DNA from: Actinomycetes bacterium
GTDB lineage: Bacteria > Actinomycetota > Coriobacteriia > Coriobacteriales > Eggerthellaceae
Assembly: GCA_023429565.1 (NCBI GenBank)
Contig: JAEZDJ010000086.1
Location: forward strand, 1 to 11,475
Length of the DNA stretch: 11,475 bases
Reading direction: 5' to 3'
Shown: positions 1-7,304 of the stretch, piece after piece
Numbering within the stretch: the first letter of the stretch is position 1
Layout: the number at the start of each line of letters is the position of its first letter
The notes under the pieces: model-generated
What the model saw: the letters and a program-made list of their open reading frames with translations, nothing else
The model's database searches: none
Told to the model about the DNA's origin: nothing
Program-made: the position numbers and the translations under genes

Positions 1-15
1 GTCTGATCTGGCCCC

Positions 16-40
16 GTGCGTTGGCCGGAGCCGAACGCGC
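16..40 (-). other. Hairpin at the 5' end of the left-edge transcript
   Basis: Positions 18-25 and 30-38 can pair as an 8-bp stem (GCGTT plus GGC against GCC plus AACGC, with position 33 bulged) closed by a four-base loop at 26-29. It begins only a few bases after the predicted start of the minus-strand promoter at 49-77, so it would be the first structure in that RNA's leader. No poly-T tract follows on the minus strand, so it does not look like a terminator. Its function is unknown. Confidence 0.4.
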
Positions 41-48
41 AAGGAGAT

Positions 49-77
49 ACTTTACCCGTCCGCGCCCCCGCCGTCAA
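49..77 (-). promoter_or_regulatory. Strong sigma70-type promoter reading off the left edge
   Basis: On the minus strand a -35 box TTGACG (72-77) and a -10 box TAAAGT (49-54) are separated by exactly 17 bases. An A/T tract (83-98, GTTTTTGAAAAAGTTT on the plus strand) lies just upstream of the -35, at about -40 to -57 from the expected start near 42, which is where an UP element would sit. This combination is typical of promoters for rRNA or tRNA genes, so the transcript leaving the window may be a stable RNA; that is inference, since the gene itself is not in the window. The -10 box matches consensus at only four of six positions. Confidence 0.6.
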
Positions 78-79
78 GC

Positions 80-360
80 ACTGTTTTTGAAAAAGTTTCG
101 GGAGGGCGCGGGGGGCCGCCCTCCCCCACGAGGGGCCACACGGGGGGCATGAGGGAGGGGCGGCAGGGAGGCGCGCGTCCGGGAAGGGAGCCCCTGCGCC
201 TTGCAGGGGACGGAGCCGCCCAGATGCCGCGGAAGCACCTCCGGGGAGCAGACGCCAGGATGCGGTCCGGAACCCTCCTGGCACAGAGGGGAATCGCGAC
301 ATCCAACGGATTTTGCATACCGCAAGAAAGTTCCGACCGTCTGAGCAAGCAGCCAAGCAC
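80..360. other. GC-rich, hairpin-dense intergenic stretch, no credible gene
   Basis: This stretch lies between the terminator of ppdK and the left-edge promoter. Open frames exist but are rich in Pro, Arg and Gly, lack a good ribosome-binding site and resemble no protein I recognise. It contains several inverted repeats: 115-125 with 153-164 (11 bp, one bulge); 191-197 with 203-209 (CCCCTGC/GCAGGGG, 5-base loop); and 254-260 with 276-282 (GCCAGGA/TCCTGGC) enclosing GGT/ACC. The plus strand at 132-168 carries runs of three or more G spaced by 1-6 bases, a canonical G-quadruplex pattern. I see no tRNA, 5S, SRP RNA, 6S or RNase P signature. It could be an untranslated structured RNA, a family-specific intergenic repeat, or a simple GC-rich spacer. 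Confidence 0.5.
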
Positions 361-407
361 GATAAAACGCGAGAGAGCCCGCAGGAAACAAACCTGCGGA
401 CCCTCTC
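361..407 (-). terminator. Intrinsic terminator of the glyQ-glyS-PDRP-ppdK group
   Basis: On the minus strand a 15-bp stem (407-393 with 385-371) encloses a 7-base loop TTTGTTT and is followed by CGCG and a TTTT tract at 367-364. Two of the pairs are G-U wobbles that work only in RNA made from the minus strand; read as plus-strand RNA they become A-C mismatches. This fixes the direction. It begins 33 bases after the ppdK stop codon and should end the transcript of the upstream operon. Confidence 0.85.
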
Positions 408-440
408 AGAAGCTTCAGGAAGACCTTTCGGTCGGTTTTG

Positions 441-3170
441 CTAGGCAACACCCATCTTGTCGGCAAGTGCGGCCTGACCGGCAGCCAGACGCGCAAGGGG
501 CACCCGGTAGGGGGAGCAACTCACGTAGGTCAAACCGATCTTATGGAACGTCTTCACCGATTCGGGATCTCCACCATGCTCTCCGCACACGCCAAGCGTG
601 ATGTCGGGATTCGTGGCACGTCCCTTGGTGCAGCCCATATCAACAAGGGCGGCAACGCCGGGATCGACGGTCTCAAAGGGATTGCACGGAAGGATATGGC
701 GCTCGAGATACCGCGGGATGAACTTCGATTCAACGTCGTCGCGGCTAAAGCCAAACGTCGTCTGAGTGAGATCGTTGGTGCCGAAGCTGAAGAAGTCAGC
801 CTTCGTCGCAATCTCGTCGGCGGTGACGGCCGCGCGCGGAAGCTCGATCATGGTGCCAATGGGAATGTCGAGCTCGACGCCTTGTTCTTTGCAGACCTGA
901 GAGATAACCTCTTCCGCTTCGCCCCGGAGCGTCTCGAGCTCAGGAAGCACCGACACGAGAGGAATCATGATCTCAGGCTGGGGATCAAGCCCCTCCTTCT
1001 TCAAACGGGCAGCTGCCAGGGAAATGGCGCGCACCTGCATGGAGGGGAGCTCGGGGTAAAGGAGGGCAAGACGACATCCGCGAAGGCCAAGCATCGGGTT
1101 CATCTCCGCCATTGCGTCAACCTTGGCGAGCAGCTCGCGCTTGGACGCGATGGCCGCCTCATCGGCACCGGTCGCCTCCATGCGGGCGAGCTCCACATCA
1201 AGCTCACGCGGATTCTCGAGGAACTCATGCAGAGGCGGATCGAGCAGGCGCACGATGACCGGCAGGCCGTCCATGGCCTTGAACATCCCATAGAAGTCTT
1301 CCGTCTGCGCCTCAAGCAGATCGGCCAGAGCCTTCTCGCGGATGGCAGGCTCGTCATTCAGGATGAACGATTGGATGATCTGCTTGCGGTCTCCCAGGAA
1401 CATGTGCTCGGTGCGGCACAGGCCAATGCCGGCGGCGCCAAAGCTGCGTGACAGCTCTGCGTCTTCAGGGTTGTCGGCGTTAGCCCGCACGCCCATGGTC
1501 CGAAACTCGTCAGCCCATTCGAGGATGGTGTCGAGGTCTCCCGTGAGCTCCGGAAGAACCAGGTCGACGGCGCCAAGCACGACAATGCCGGTAGTTCCGT
1601 CAATCGACACCAGGTCGCCCTCGCGTATGACGACGTCCGTTCCCGTGACCACTGCCTCCTTCTTTTCCGCATCGATCTTGAGCGCTTCGACGCCACAGAC
1701 GCAGGGAGCGCCCATGCCGCGGGCGATGACGGCCGCATGGGACGTCTTCCCGCCGTGCGAGGTCAGGATCCCCTCGGCGGCGATCATGCCGGCCAGGTCA
1801 TCGGGATTCGTCTCCCAACGCACGAGCACGCACTTGTGACCGGCGTCGGCAGAGGCGACGGCATCGCCAGCCGAGAACACCGCTTCGCCGACGGCGGCAC
1901 CGGGAGATGCGTTCAGGCCACGTGCCAGCACATCATAATCGGCATTCTTGTCAAATTGAGGATGCAGCAGCTGATCGAGCTGTGCCGGGTCAACACGCAT
2001 GAGGGCTTCCTCCTTGGTGATGAGGCCCTCGTTTTCCATTTCGATGGCAATATGCAGAGCCGCAGCGGCAGTGCGCTTGCCCACGCGCGTCTGCAGCATC
2101 CACAGCTTGCCTTGTTCGATGGTGAACTCGATGTCGCACATGTCGCGGAAGTGATTCTCAAGCGTGACGAACACCTCTTCGAGCTCACGACCGGCTTCCT
2201 CCAGGCCATCGACGTTCTTGAGATCGGCGATGGGGCTCGTGTTGCGAATGCCGGCCACGACATCCTCGCCCTGAGCATTCACCAGGTAGTCCCCATAGAA
2301 CTCTTTATGGCCATTGGCAGGATTGCGCGTGAACGCCACCCCTGTGGCAGACGTGTTTCCCTTATTGCCGAACACCATGGACTGGACATTGACGGCAGTG
2401 CCCAGATCGTCGGCTATCTTGTTCTGCTTGCGATACAACGTGGCGCGAGGATTGTTCCAGCTGCCAAAGACGGCTTCAATGGCCAACTTGAGCTGCACCA
2501 TGGGATCTTGCGGGAATTGGATAGCGCCATCGACGACAAGGCTGGGATAATCCTCGGCCAGAACATTGTCAGAAAAAATCTGCTTGAACTCGTCCACAAG
2601 CTGCATGAGGTCTTCAGCGGTCAGGTCGGTGTCAGAAGGAACGTTGCGAGCATTCTTCATAGCCGTGATGGAATTCTCAAACAGATCTCCGTCGAGGTCC
2701 ATGACGACGTTTGAGAACATCTGGATAAAGCGTCGATAGGAATCCCACGCAAAGCGAGGATTCTCAGTCTGCTTGATGAGACCGTTGATGGACTGGTCGT
2801 TGAGGCCGAGGTTCAGAACGGTGTCCATCATGCCCGGCATGGACATGGGCGCGCCAGAACGAACGGAAACGAGCAAAGGGTCCTCGGCGTCGCCGATCTT
2901 CTTCCCGATGCGGGCCTCAAGATCCTCACGATATGCATGAATGACGTCGAGCGCGCCTTCCGGCCACGTGTTGTCGGCATTGGCGTACTCCATGCACGTT
3001 TGGCACGAGATGGTGAATCCCGGAGGAACGGGCAGTCCTATGTTGGCCATCTCGGCGAGGTTCGCGCCTTTGCCGCCCAACACCGGCTTCATGTGCGTAT
3101 TGCCCTCGGTTACGTTGTTGCCCTGTGCATCCTTGCCGAATGCGTAGACTCGTTTGACTTCTTCAGTCAC
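441..3170 (-). CDS. ppdK: Pyruvate, phosphate dikinase
   Basis: PPDK interconverts pyruvate, ATP and phosphate with PEP, AMP and pyrophosphate in the cytosol; in anaerobes it often works glycolytically or gives reversible PEP supply. The 909-residue product shows the N-terminal nucleotide-binding domain (KGANLAEM near 34-41, VRSGAPMSMPGMMDT near 103-117), the swivelling phosphohistidine domain (GGKTSHAAVIARG near 473-484, with catalytic His478 and regulatory Thr476), and the C-terminal PEP/pyruvate barrel (GLCRTEHMF near 583-591, FSFGTNDLTQ 794-803, GVCGEHGGDP with the acid/base Cys862). I chose the GTG start at 3170 because TAAGGAG lies 6 bases upstream; an in-frame GTG at 3221 lacks such a site and would add 17 residues unlike the family. 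It is slightly longer than the roughly 875-residue norm. It follows the PDRP gene by 55 bases and is the last gene before the terminator. Confidence 0.97.
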   Translation of the reverse strand: MTEEVKRVYAFGKDAQGNNVTEGNTHMKPVLGGKGANLAEMANIGLPVPPGFTISCQTCMEYANADNTWPEGALDVIHAYREDLEARIGKKIGDAEDPLLVSVRSGAPMSMPGMMDTVLNLGLNDQSINGLIKQTENPRFAWDSYRRFIQMFSNVVMDLDGDLFENSITAMKNARNVPSDTDLTAEDLMQLVDEFKQIFSDNVLAEDYPSLVVDGAIQFPQDPMVQLKLAIEAVFGSWNNPRATLYRKQNKIADDLGTAVNVQSMVFGNKGNTSATGVAFTRNPANGHKEFYGDYLVNAQGEDVVAGIRNTSPIADLKNVDGLEEAGRELEEVFVTLENHFRDMCDIEFTIEQGKLWMLQTRVGKRTAAAALHIAIEMENEGLITKEEALMRVDPAQLDQLLHPQFDKNADYDVLARGLNASPGAAVGEAVFSAGDAVASADAGHKCVLVRWETNPDDLAGMIAAEGILTSHGGKTSHAAVIARGMGAPCVCGVEALKIDAEKKEAVVTGTDVVIREGDLVSIDGTTGIVVLGAVDLVLPELTGDLDTILEWADEFRTMGVRANADNPEDAELSRSFGAAGIGLCRTEHMFLGDRKQIIQSFILNDEPAIREKALADLLEAQTEDFYGMFKAMDGLPVIVRLLDPPLHEFLENPRELDVELARMEATGADEAAIASKRELLAKVDAMAEMNPMLGLRGCRLALLYPELPSMQVRAISLAAARLKKEGLDPQPEIMIPLVSVLPELETLRGEAEEVISQVCKEQGVELDIPIGTMIELPRAAVTADEIATKADFFSFGTNDLTQTTFGFSRDDVESKFIPRYLERHILPCNPFETVDPGVAALVDMGCTKGRATNPDITLGVCGEHGGDPESVKTFHKIGLTYVSCSPYRVPLARLAAGQAALADKMGVA

Positions 3171-3176
3171 CTTGTT

Positions 3177-3182
3177 CTCCTT
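3177..3182 (-). promoter_or_regulatory. Ribosome-binding site deciding the ppdK start
   Basis: AAGGAG on the minus strand sits 6 bases before GTG at 3170 and sets this codon as the ppdK start, rather than the GTG at 3221, which lies only four bases past the upstream stop codon. Confidence 0.8.
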
Positions 3183-3225
3183 AAACACGACGTTCCAAAC
3201 GGTTTCGAACCCAATGCTCACAGGC

Positions 3226-4113
3226 TTAGCCCATCATATCAGCGGACGGAGGATGAGTGCGTTCATAGTAGCGCAAAATCTCTTGAGCGGTTTCTTCGAC
3301 GGCGCGATTCTCGGTATGAACCACAATGCAGCCAAGCTTCCTCATCAACGCACGGGCCTGCTCCAAATCCTGATATACATATTCAGGATCAGCATAGCTC
3401 GATGCCACGACACGCGCATTGCCCAACCTGCGCTGACGGATGCCCACCAGAACATCGGGCGTTGTCATGAGGCCAAAGAGGCGCGTGCGCTCAACATCGA
3501 ATATCTGAGAAGGGGGCTCGGTATGGAGGTCGAGGGGAACGTTGGCCACTTTGTAGCCCTGCTGAGACAGGTAGATGGACAAAGGCGTCTTAGAAGAACG
3601 CGACACTCCCAGAAGCACAAGGTCGGCACGGTCGAGATCCTGGGGGTTGCGTCCGTCATCATGGTCGATGGTGAACTCGAGCGCCTCGATGCGCCTGAAG
3701 TAATACTGGTCGGCCACATGAAGCCCACCTGGCTTCGTGGAGGGTTCGAGCCCGCTGATGCGGGCGATGGACTCGATGGCGTCTGTCATGAGATCAATTG
3801 CCTCGATGCCGTCTCGCTCATGGGCATACTCGACCAATTGGCGACGCAATCCCTTGTCGACCAGCGTATAGAACACGAGCATGCGCCCATCGCCGGAATG
3901 CTCGCGGTGAAAAGCGCTCTGCAGCTCGATGAATTCGCGTATCTCGTCAAAATGCTGAGCTTTTGACAGCACCTCGATGCAGGGATTGGTGACGCCGAAC
4001 TGCGCGGCGGCGGCACGGACGACACCCTGGGCCGTCACGCCCACCGAATCGCTGATGACGTAGATGGTTGGCAGGGGCGTGGCATTCTCATGAACGGTGA
4101 ACTCTTCGCGCAT
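3226..4113 (-). CDS. Pyruvate, phosphate dikinase regulatory protein (DUF299/PpsR family)
   Basis: This is a bifunctional ADP-dependent kinase and phosphate-dependent pyrophosphorylase family (PDRP/PSRP). It inactivates its dikinase target by phosphorylating a threonine close to the catalytic histidine and reactivates it by phosphorolysis. The 295-residue protein starts with the family's IYVISDSVGVTAQ segment (17-29) and carries the nucleotide-binding P-loop GVSRSSKTPLS (169-179) followed by the YKVANVPL strand (187-194). Family members run about 270-300 residues. The ATG at 4113 lies 3 bases after the glyS stop, with GAGGAG inside the end of glyS as its likely ribosome-binding site, so translation is probably coupled. 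The family includes both PPDK and PEP-synthase regulators; the adjacent ppdK makes PPDK the likely target, with Thr476 as the predicted site. Confidence 0.93.
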   Translation of the reverse strand: MREEFTVHENATPLPTIYVISDSVGVTAQGVVRAAAAQFGVTNPCIEVLSKAQHFDEIREFIELQSAFHREHSGDGRMLVFYTLVDKGLRRQLVEYAHERDGIEAIDLMTDAIESIARISGLEPSTKPGGLHVADQYYFRRIEALEFTIDHDDGRNPQDLDRADLVLLGVSRSSKTPLSIYLSQQGYKVANVPLDLHTEPPSQIFDVERTRLFGLMTTPDVLVGIRQRRLGNARVVASSYADPEYVYQDLEQARALMRKLGCIVVHTENRAVEETAQEILRYYERTHPPSADMMG

Positions 4114-4116
4114 GGG

Positions 4117-6207
4117 TTATCTGCTCCTCGCCATCTTGCCAAAATCGGCCACGGACGAGAACACCGAAACGAACAGGTTGAGCAGCTTAAGTCTGTTCTC
4201 TCGCACGGAAGCGTCCTCGTCCATGATGAGCACATCGGCAAAGAACGCATCGATGGGCCCGCGCAGAGCGGCGAGCGAGGCAATGGCCGTTGCGTAGTCA
4301 TCGGCGCGAAGGGCTTCGTCCACCCGGTCGGCGACCGAACGGACAGAACCGAGCAACAGTATCTCAGCCTCGCCCATGAGGCTTTCGTCCACCGTGCACC
4401 CCATCGAGGCATCGCGAAGGTTGTTGGCCCGGGCATAGGCGGTCGCCAAGTCGTCAAAGGTTTCGGGCGCCCCGCCGCGCGCCTCTTCAAGCGCACGGAC
4501 GCGCTCGATGAGATCAGCGGGCTCCTCGATACCCACACCCAGAACGGCATCCACCGCATCGGGAGAACTTCCCGAATCGCGGAGCATGACTCGCGTGCGG
4601 GCAATGAAGAAATCGACGATATCGGAATATGCCGCATCCCGATCGAAAGCGACGCCCGCTCCTGCGTAGGTGTCAAGCGACGCCTTGATCGCTTCCACGA
4701 GCGACACGGGGAGACCCTCCTCAAGCATGGTCACAATGCCGATGGCGCTGCGGCGCAAAGCGAAGGGATCCGAAGATCCCGTCGGGCCCTGTCCCACGGC
4801 GAACAGGCCGCAAACCGTGTCAAGCTTGTCTGCCATGGCGACAATTCGCCCGATGTCGGACGACGGCAGATCATCTCCGGAAAAGCGTGGGCGATAATGA
4901 TCGGCGATCGCCTCAGCCACCCGGACGTCCTCGCCCGACGCCGCGGCATAGTAAGAGCCCATGACGCCCTGAACGCTCGTGAATTCCACCACGGCATTGG
5001 TCACAAGATCGGCCTTCGCGAGAAAGGCAGCTCTGACGGCGTGCTCGCCGTCGTCGTCGGAAAGTCCCGCATCGGACGAAAGGTGGCGGGCGAGAGCCAC
5101 CACGCGATCGGTCTTGGCCCTCATGGTGCCAAGAGCTTCCTGAAACACGACCTCGTCAAGGCGTTCGACATATGCCTCGAGGGGCTGTTTGAGGTCCTCC
5201 TCATAAAAGAACTTTGCGTCGGAAAGCCGCGCACGCACGACACGCTCGTTGCCCGCGATGATCGTTGCCGCGCAGGCGGGATTGCCGTTGCTCACGACAA
5301 CGAATCGGTTGGTAAGCTTGCCCTCCTGATCGTAGAGAGGGAAATAACGCTGGTGCATGAGCATGGCATCGACGATGATCTCCTCCGGCACCTGCAGGAA
5401 CTCGGAATCGAAGGTGCCGATCAGCACCGTGGGGAATTCGGAGAGGTTCGTGACCTCGAGAAGAGTTTTCTGGGGAAGGACGGCATGCGAGCCAGTTTCG
5501 GCCTCAGCCTTCGCCACCCCTGCGCGAATGACCTCCTCACGTCCCTGCTCGCTCGTGACGACCCACGCCGCCTCAAGCACCTCGACCAGATTGGCCGCAT
5601 GCCGAACCTCGTGCGGGCCGGGGGCGAGAAACCGATGTCCCCACGTCGCCCTTCCCGCTTCGAGGCCCGCAAAGCGCACCGGAAGAACCTGCTCGTCAAG
5701 CAGCGCCAGCAGCCAGCGGACCGGGCGCGAGAAATACTCCTTCGTGGTGCCCCATCGGCATGACTTCGGCCATGAGATGGCCGAAATGACCCCTTCGAGA
5801 ACGGTCGGAAGCAGCGATGCCGTATCGCGAGCGGGAATCGAACGGGAGGCAAACACGTACTCGACGCTTCCCTCTTCACGCCGCTCGAGATCGTCTACTT
5901 CGACCCCCTTGCCTCGGGCGAAGCCGAGGGCTGCCTTTGTCGGGTTTCCCGAGGCATCGAAAGCGATCTTCGCAGAAGGGCCGCGGAACACCTCTTCGAC
6001 GCTTTCCGTCGCGCCAGCCACATCCGACACGATGGCAATGAGGCGACGGGGGGTGGTGTGGATGGCCGTGTCTCCATGCGGAATCCTGACGGCATCAAGG
6101 GCCTCGGGAATCAGCGTTTCAAGCTGCTGCATGGCACGATGAAGGTCAAACGCGGGAATCTCCTCGACACCAATCTCAAATGAGAGGGTATGTGTCAAGC
6201 TACTCAT
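4117..6207 (-). CDS. glyS: Glycyl-tRNA synthetase, beta subunit
   Basis: This is the beta chain of the alpha2-beta2 glycyl-tRNA synthetase. It binds tRNA-Gly, while the alpha chain activates glycine. At 696 residues it has the usual full length. Family landmarks are FEIGVEEIPAFDL near 10-22, TTPRRL near 51-56, ARLSDAKFFYEEDLK 326-340, the FQEALGTMRAKTDR segment 355-368 leading into the HD-like domain, LVTNAVVEFTSVQGVMG 401-417, and SDPFALRR 479-486. The C-terminal part (about 580-690) corresponds to the DALR anticodon-binding region. Its ATG overlaps the glyQ stop as ATGA, which gives translational coupling and fits equal subunit production. A purine-rich AAAGGGGG lies just upstream inside glyQ. 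No truncation or frameshift is seen. Confidence 0.97.
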   Translation of the reverse strand: MSSLTHTLSFEIGVEEIPAFDLHRAMQQLETLIPEALDAVRIPHGDTAIHTTPRRLIAIVSDVAGATESVEEVFRGPSAKIAFDASGNPTKAALGFARGKGVEVDDLERREEGSVEYVFASRSIPARDTASLLPTVLEGVISAISWPKSCRWGTTKEYFSRPVRWLLALLDEQVLPVRFAGLEAGRATWGHRFLAPGPHEVRHAANLVEVLEAAWVVTSEQGREEVIRAGVAKAEAETGSHAVLPQKTLLEVTNLSEFPTVLIGTFDSEFLQVPEEIIVDAMLMHQRYFPLYDQEGKLTNRFVVVSNGNPACAATIIAGNERVVRARLSDAKFFYEEDLKQPLEAYVERLDEVVFQEALGTMRAKTDRVVALARHLSSDAGLSDDDGEHAVRAAFLAKADLVTNAVVEFTSVQGVMGSYYAAASGEDVRVAEAIADHYRPRFSGDDLPSSDIGRIVAMADKLDTVCGLFAVGQGPTGSSDPFALRRSAIGIVTMLEEGLPVSLVEAIKASLDTYAGAGVAFDRDAAYSDIVDFFIARTRVMLRDSGSSPDAVDAVLGVGIEEPADLIERVRALEEARGGAPETFDDLATAYARANNLRDASMGCTVDESLMGEAEILLLGSVRSVADRVDEALRADDYATAIASLAALRGPIDAFFADVLIMDEDASVRENRLKLLNLFVSVFSSVADFGKMARSR

Positions 6208-7187
6208 TTCGCGCCCCCTTTCTCGTCAGCCGCGACATCGGCGGCAGCAGACTCGTCCCCTGCAGGAGCCGCACCCACGACATGCTCCATGTACGACGCG
6301 CAGCATGCCTTCGCAATGGTTCGAACGCGCAGGATGTAAGCCATGCGCTCCGTCGCGGATATCACCCCACGCGCGTCCAGGAGGTTGAACGCGTGGCAGC
6401 ATTTCAACACGCTGTCATACGCCGGCAGCGGAAGGCCCGCCTCAAGCGTGCGCATGCATTCGGCTTCGCGGTCGCTGAACTCCTGGAACAGGAATTCCGT
6501 GTCCGCAATCTCAAAATTGTAACGGGAATATTGGCGCTCGTTCTCCAAATACACGTCGCCGTAGGTGAACACGACCCCGTCAGCGCCGCGGCTCCACACG
6601 ATGTCGAACATGCTGTCGACACCCTGAATATACATGACCAAACGCTCGAGTCCATAGGCCACTTCCACGGGCACCGGGCTGCATTCGAATCCACCGACCT
6701 GCTGGAAATAGGTGAACTGAGTGACCTCCATGCCGTCGATCCAAACCTCCCACCCAAGGCCCCAGGCCCCAAGCGTCGGACTCTCCCAGTCGTCCTCCAC
6801 GAAGCGAACGTCATGCTTGTCCACATCGACGCCGATAGCCCGCAGAGAACCGAGGTACAGGTCTTGGATGTTGTCGGGGGACGGCTTCATGAGCACCTGA
6901 AACTGATAATAGAATTGGGTGCGGTTGGGATTCTCGCCATAGCGGCCGTCAGCGGGACGGCGGCAACCCTGCACATAGGCGGTGCGCCACGTGTTGGGTC
7001 CAAGGGAACGGAGGGCTGTCGCGGGCGCATTTGTGCCAGCTCCGACCTCGTTGTCATAGGGCTGAAGAATGACGCATCCAGCGTTAGCCCAATATCGTTG
7101 CAGGCTCATGATGACATCCTGGAACGTCGGCGGAAGGCCCTCGTGAGGCCGTCCGGCCGGCATTGCCGGGAAGGTTTCGGTTGACAT
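6204..7187 (-). CDS. glyQ: Glycyl-tRNA synthetase, alpha subunit
   Basis: This is the catalytic class II chain of the tetrameric glycyl-tRNA synthetase; it forms glycyl-adenylate and transfers glycine together with GlyS. The 327-residue product is strongly conserved: TFQDVIMSLQRYWANAGC (21-38), RRPADGRYGENPNR (76-89), QFQVLMKPSPDNIQDLYLGS (95-114), FVEDDWESPTLGAWGLGWEV (129-148) and the EVTQFTYFQQVGGFEC stretch (154-169). The start at 7187 has AAGGAG four bases upstream; an open frame extends to 7283 but its extra residues are unlike the family. The last 25 or so residues form an Ala/Glu/Asp-rich low-complexity tail absent from shorter homologues such as that of E. coli. No T-box leader is visible upstream, unlike many Firmicutes glyQS operons. 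Confidence 0.97.
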   Translation of the reverse strand: MSTETFPAMPAGRPHEGLPPTFQDVIMSLQRYWANAGCVILQPYDNEVGAGTNAPATALRSLGPNTWRTAYVQGCRRPADGRYGENPNRTQFYYQFQVLMKPSPDNIQDLYLGSLRAIGVDVDKHDVRFVEDDWESPTLGAWGLGWEVWIDGMEVTQFTYFQQVGGFECSPVPVEVAYGLERLVMYIQGVDSMFDIVWSRGADGVVFTYGDVYLENERQYSRYNFEIADTEFLFQEFSDREAECMRTLEAGLPLPAYDSVLKCCHAFNLLDARGVISATERMAYILRVRTIAKACCASYMEHVVGAAPAGDESAAADVAADEKGGAK

Positions 7188-7267
7188 GGCTCTCCTTGTC
7201 TTTCTTGATTCCAAATGCTTGTCCCTTGTCATGCTCGTCCCGCAAAACGCTTGGACGGAAAGGCTTG

Positions 7268-7295
7268 GGCGCCTCAGGGTCAACCCTGAGGCGCC
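7268..7295. terminator. Perfect palindrome between lepB and glyQ, possible terminator
   Basis: GGCGCCTCAGGGT (7268-7280) is followed, after two bases, by its exact reverse complement (7283-7295), giving a 12-bp stem with a four-base loop. It starts 9 bases after the lepB stop codon. On the minus strand the sequence after the hairpin (CAAGCCTTTCCG) has only three T in a row, so as a terminator of lepB it is non-canonical. On the plus strand it is followed by GTCGTTTT, the wrong direction for these genes. It may be an inefficient terminator, an RNA 3'-end stabiliser, or a bidirectional element. Confidence 0.55.
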
Positions 7296-7304
7296 GTCGT
7301 TTTG

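Noticed and set aside
41..50. AAGGAGATAC on the plus strand, resembling a ribosome-binding site
   Set aside because: No start codon follows at a usable distance with a credible plus-strand gene; the same bases form part of the minus-strand promoter and leader.
254..282. GGTCCGGAA inside a hairpin, recalling the conserved loop of SRP RNA
   Set aside because: The following AGG-AAGCAGC part and the rest of the SRP helix 8 are missing, and the loop bases pair instead with a simple inverted repeat.
422..433. Small GACC-GAAA-GGTC hairpin just after the ppdK stop (minus strand)
   Set aside because: The stem is only 4 bp and no T tract follows; the strong terminator at 361-407 explains transcript ending.
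3171..3221. Extending ppdK to the GTG at 3221
   Set aside because: The added 17 residues do not resemble PPDK, and the GTG at 3170 has a strong ribosome-binding site at ideal distance.
3742..3753. GGGTTCGAGCCC on the plus strand, resembling a tRNA T-arm; a similar GGGTTCGAAACC occurs on the minus strand near 3201-3212
   Set aside because: The first lies within the conserved PDRP coding sequence and neither has an anticodon arm or acceptor stem around it; the second does not fit the 5-7-5 T-arm geometry.
4090..5763. A long plus-strand open frame (557 codons) opposite glyS, and similar long plus-strand frames opposite ppdK and ffh
   Set aside because: They mirror real, strongly conserved minus-strand genes, show no protein family features, and arise from GC-rich codon use that removes stop codons from the antisense frame.
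7188..7304. A T-box leader for glyQS
   Set aside because: The gap is only 117 bases and contains neither the T-box sequence nor the antiterminator layout; only a palindrome is present.
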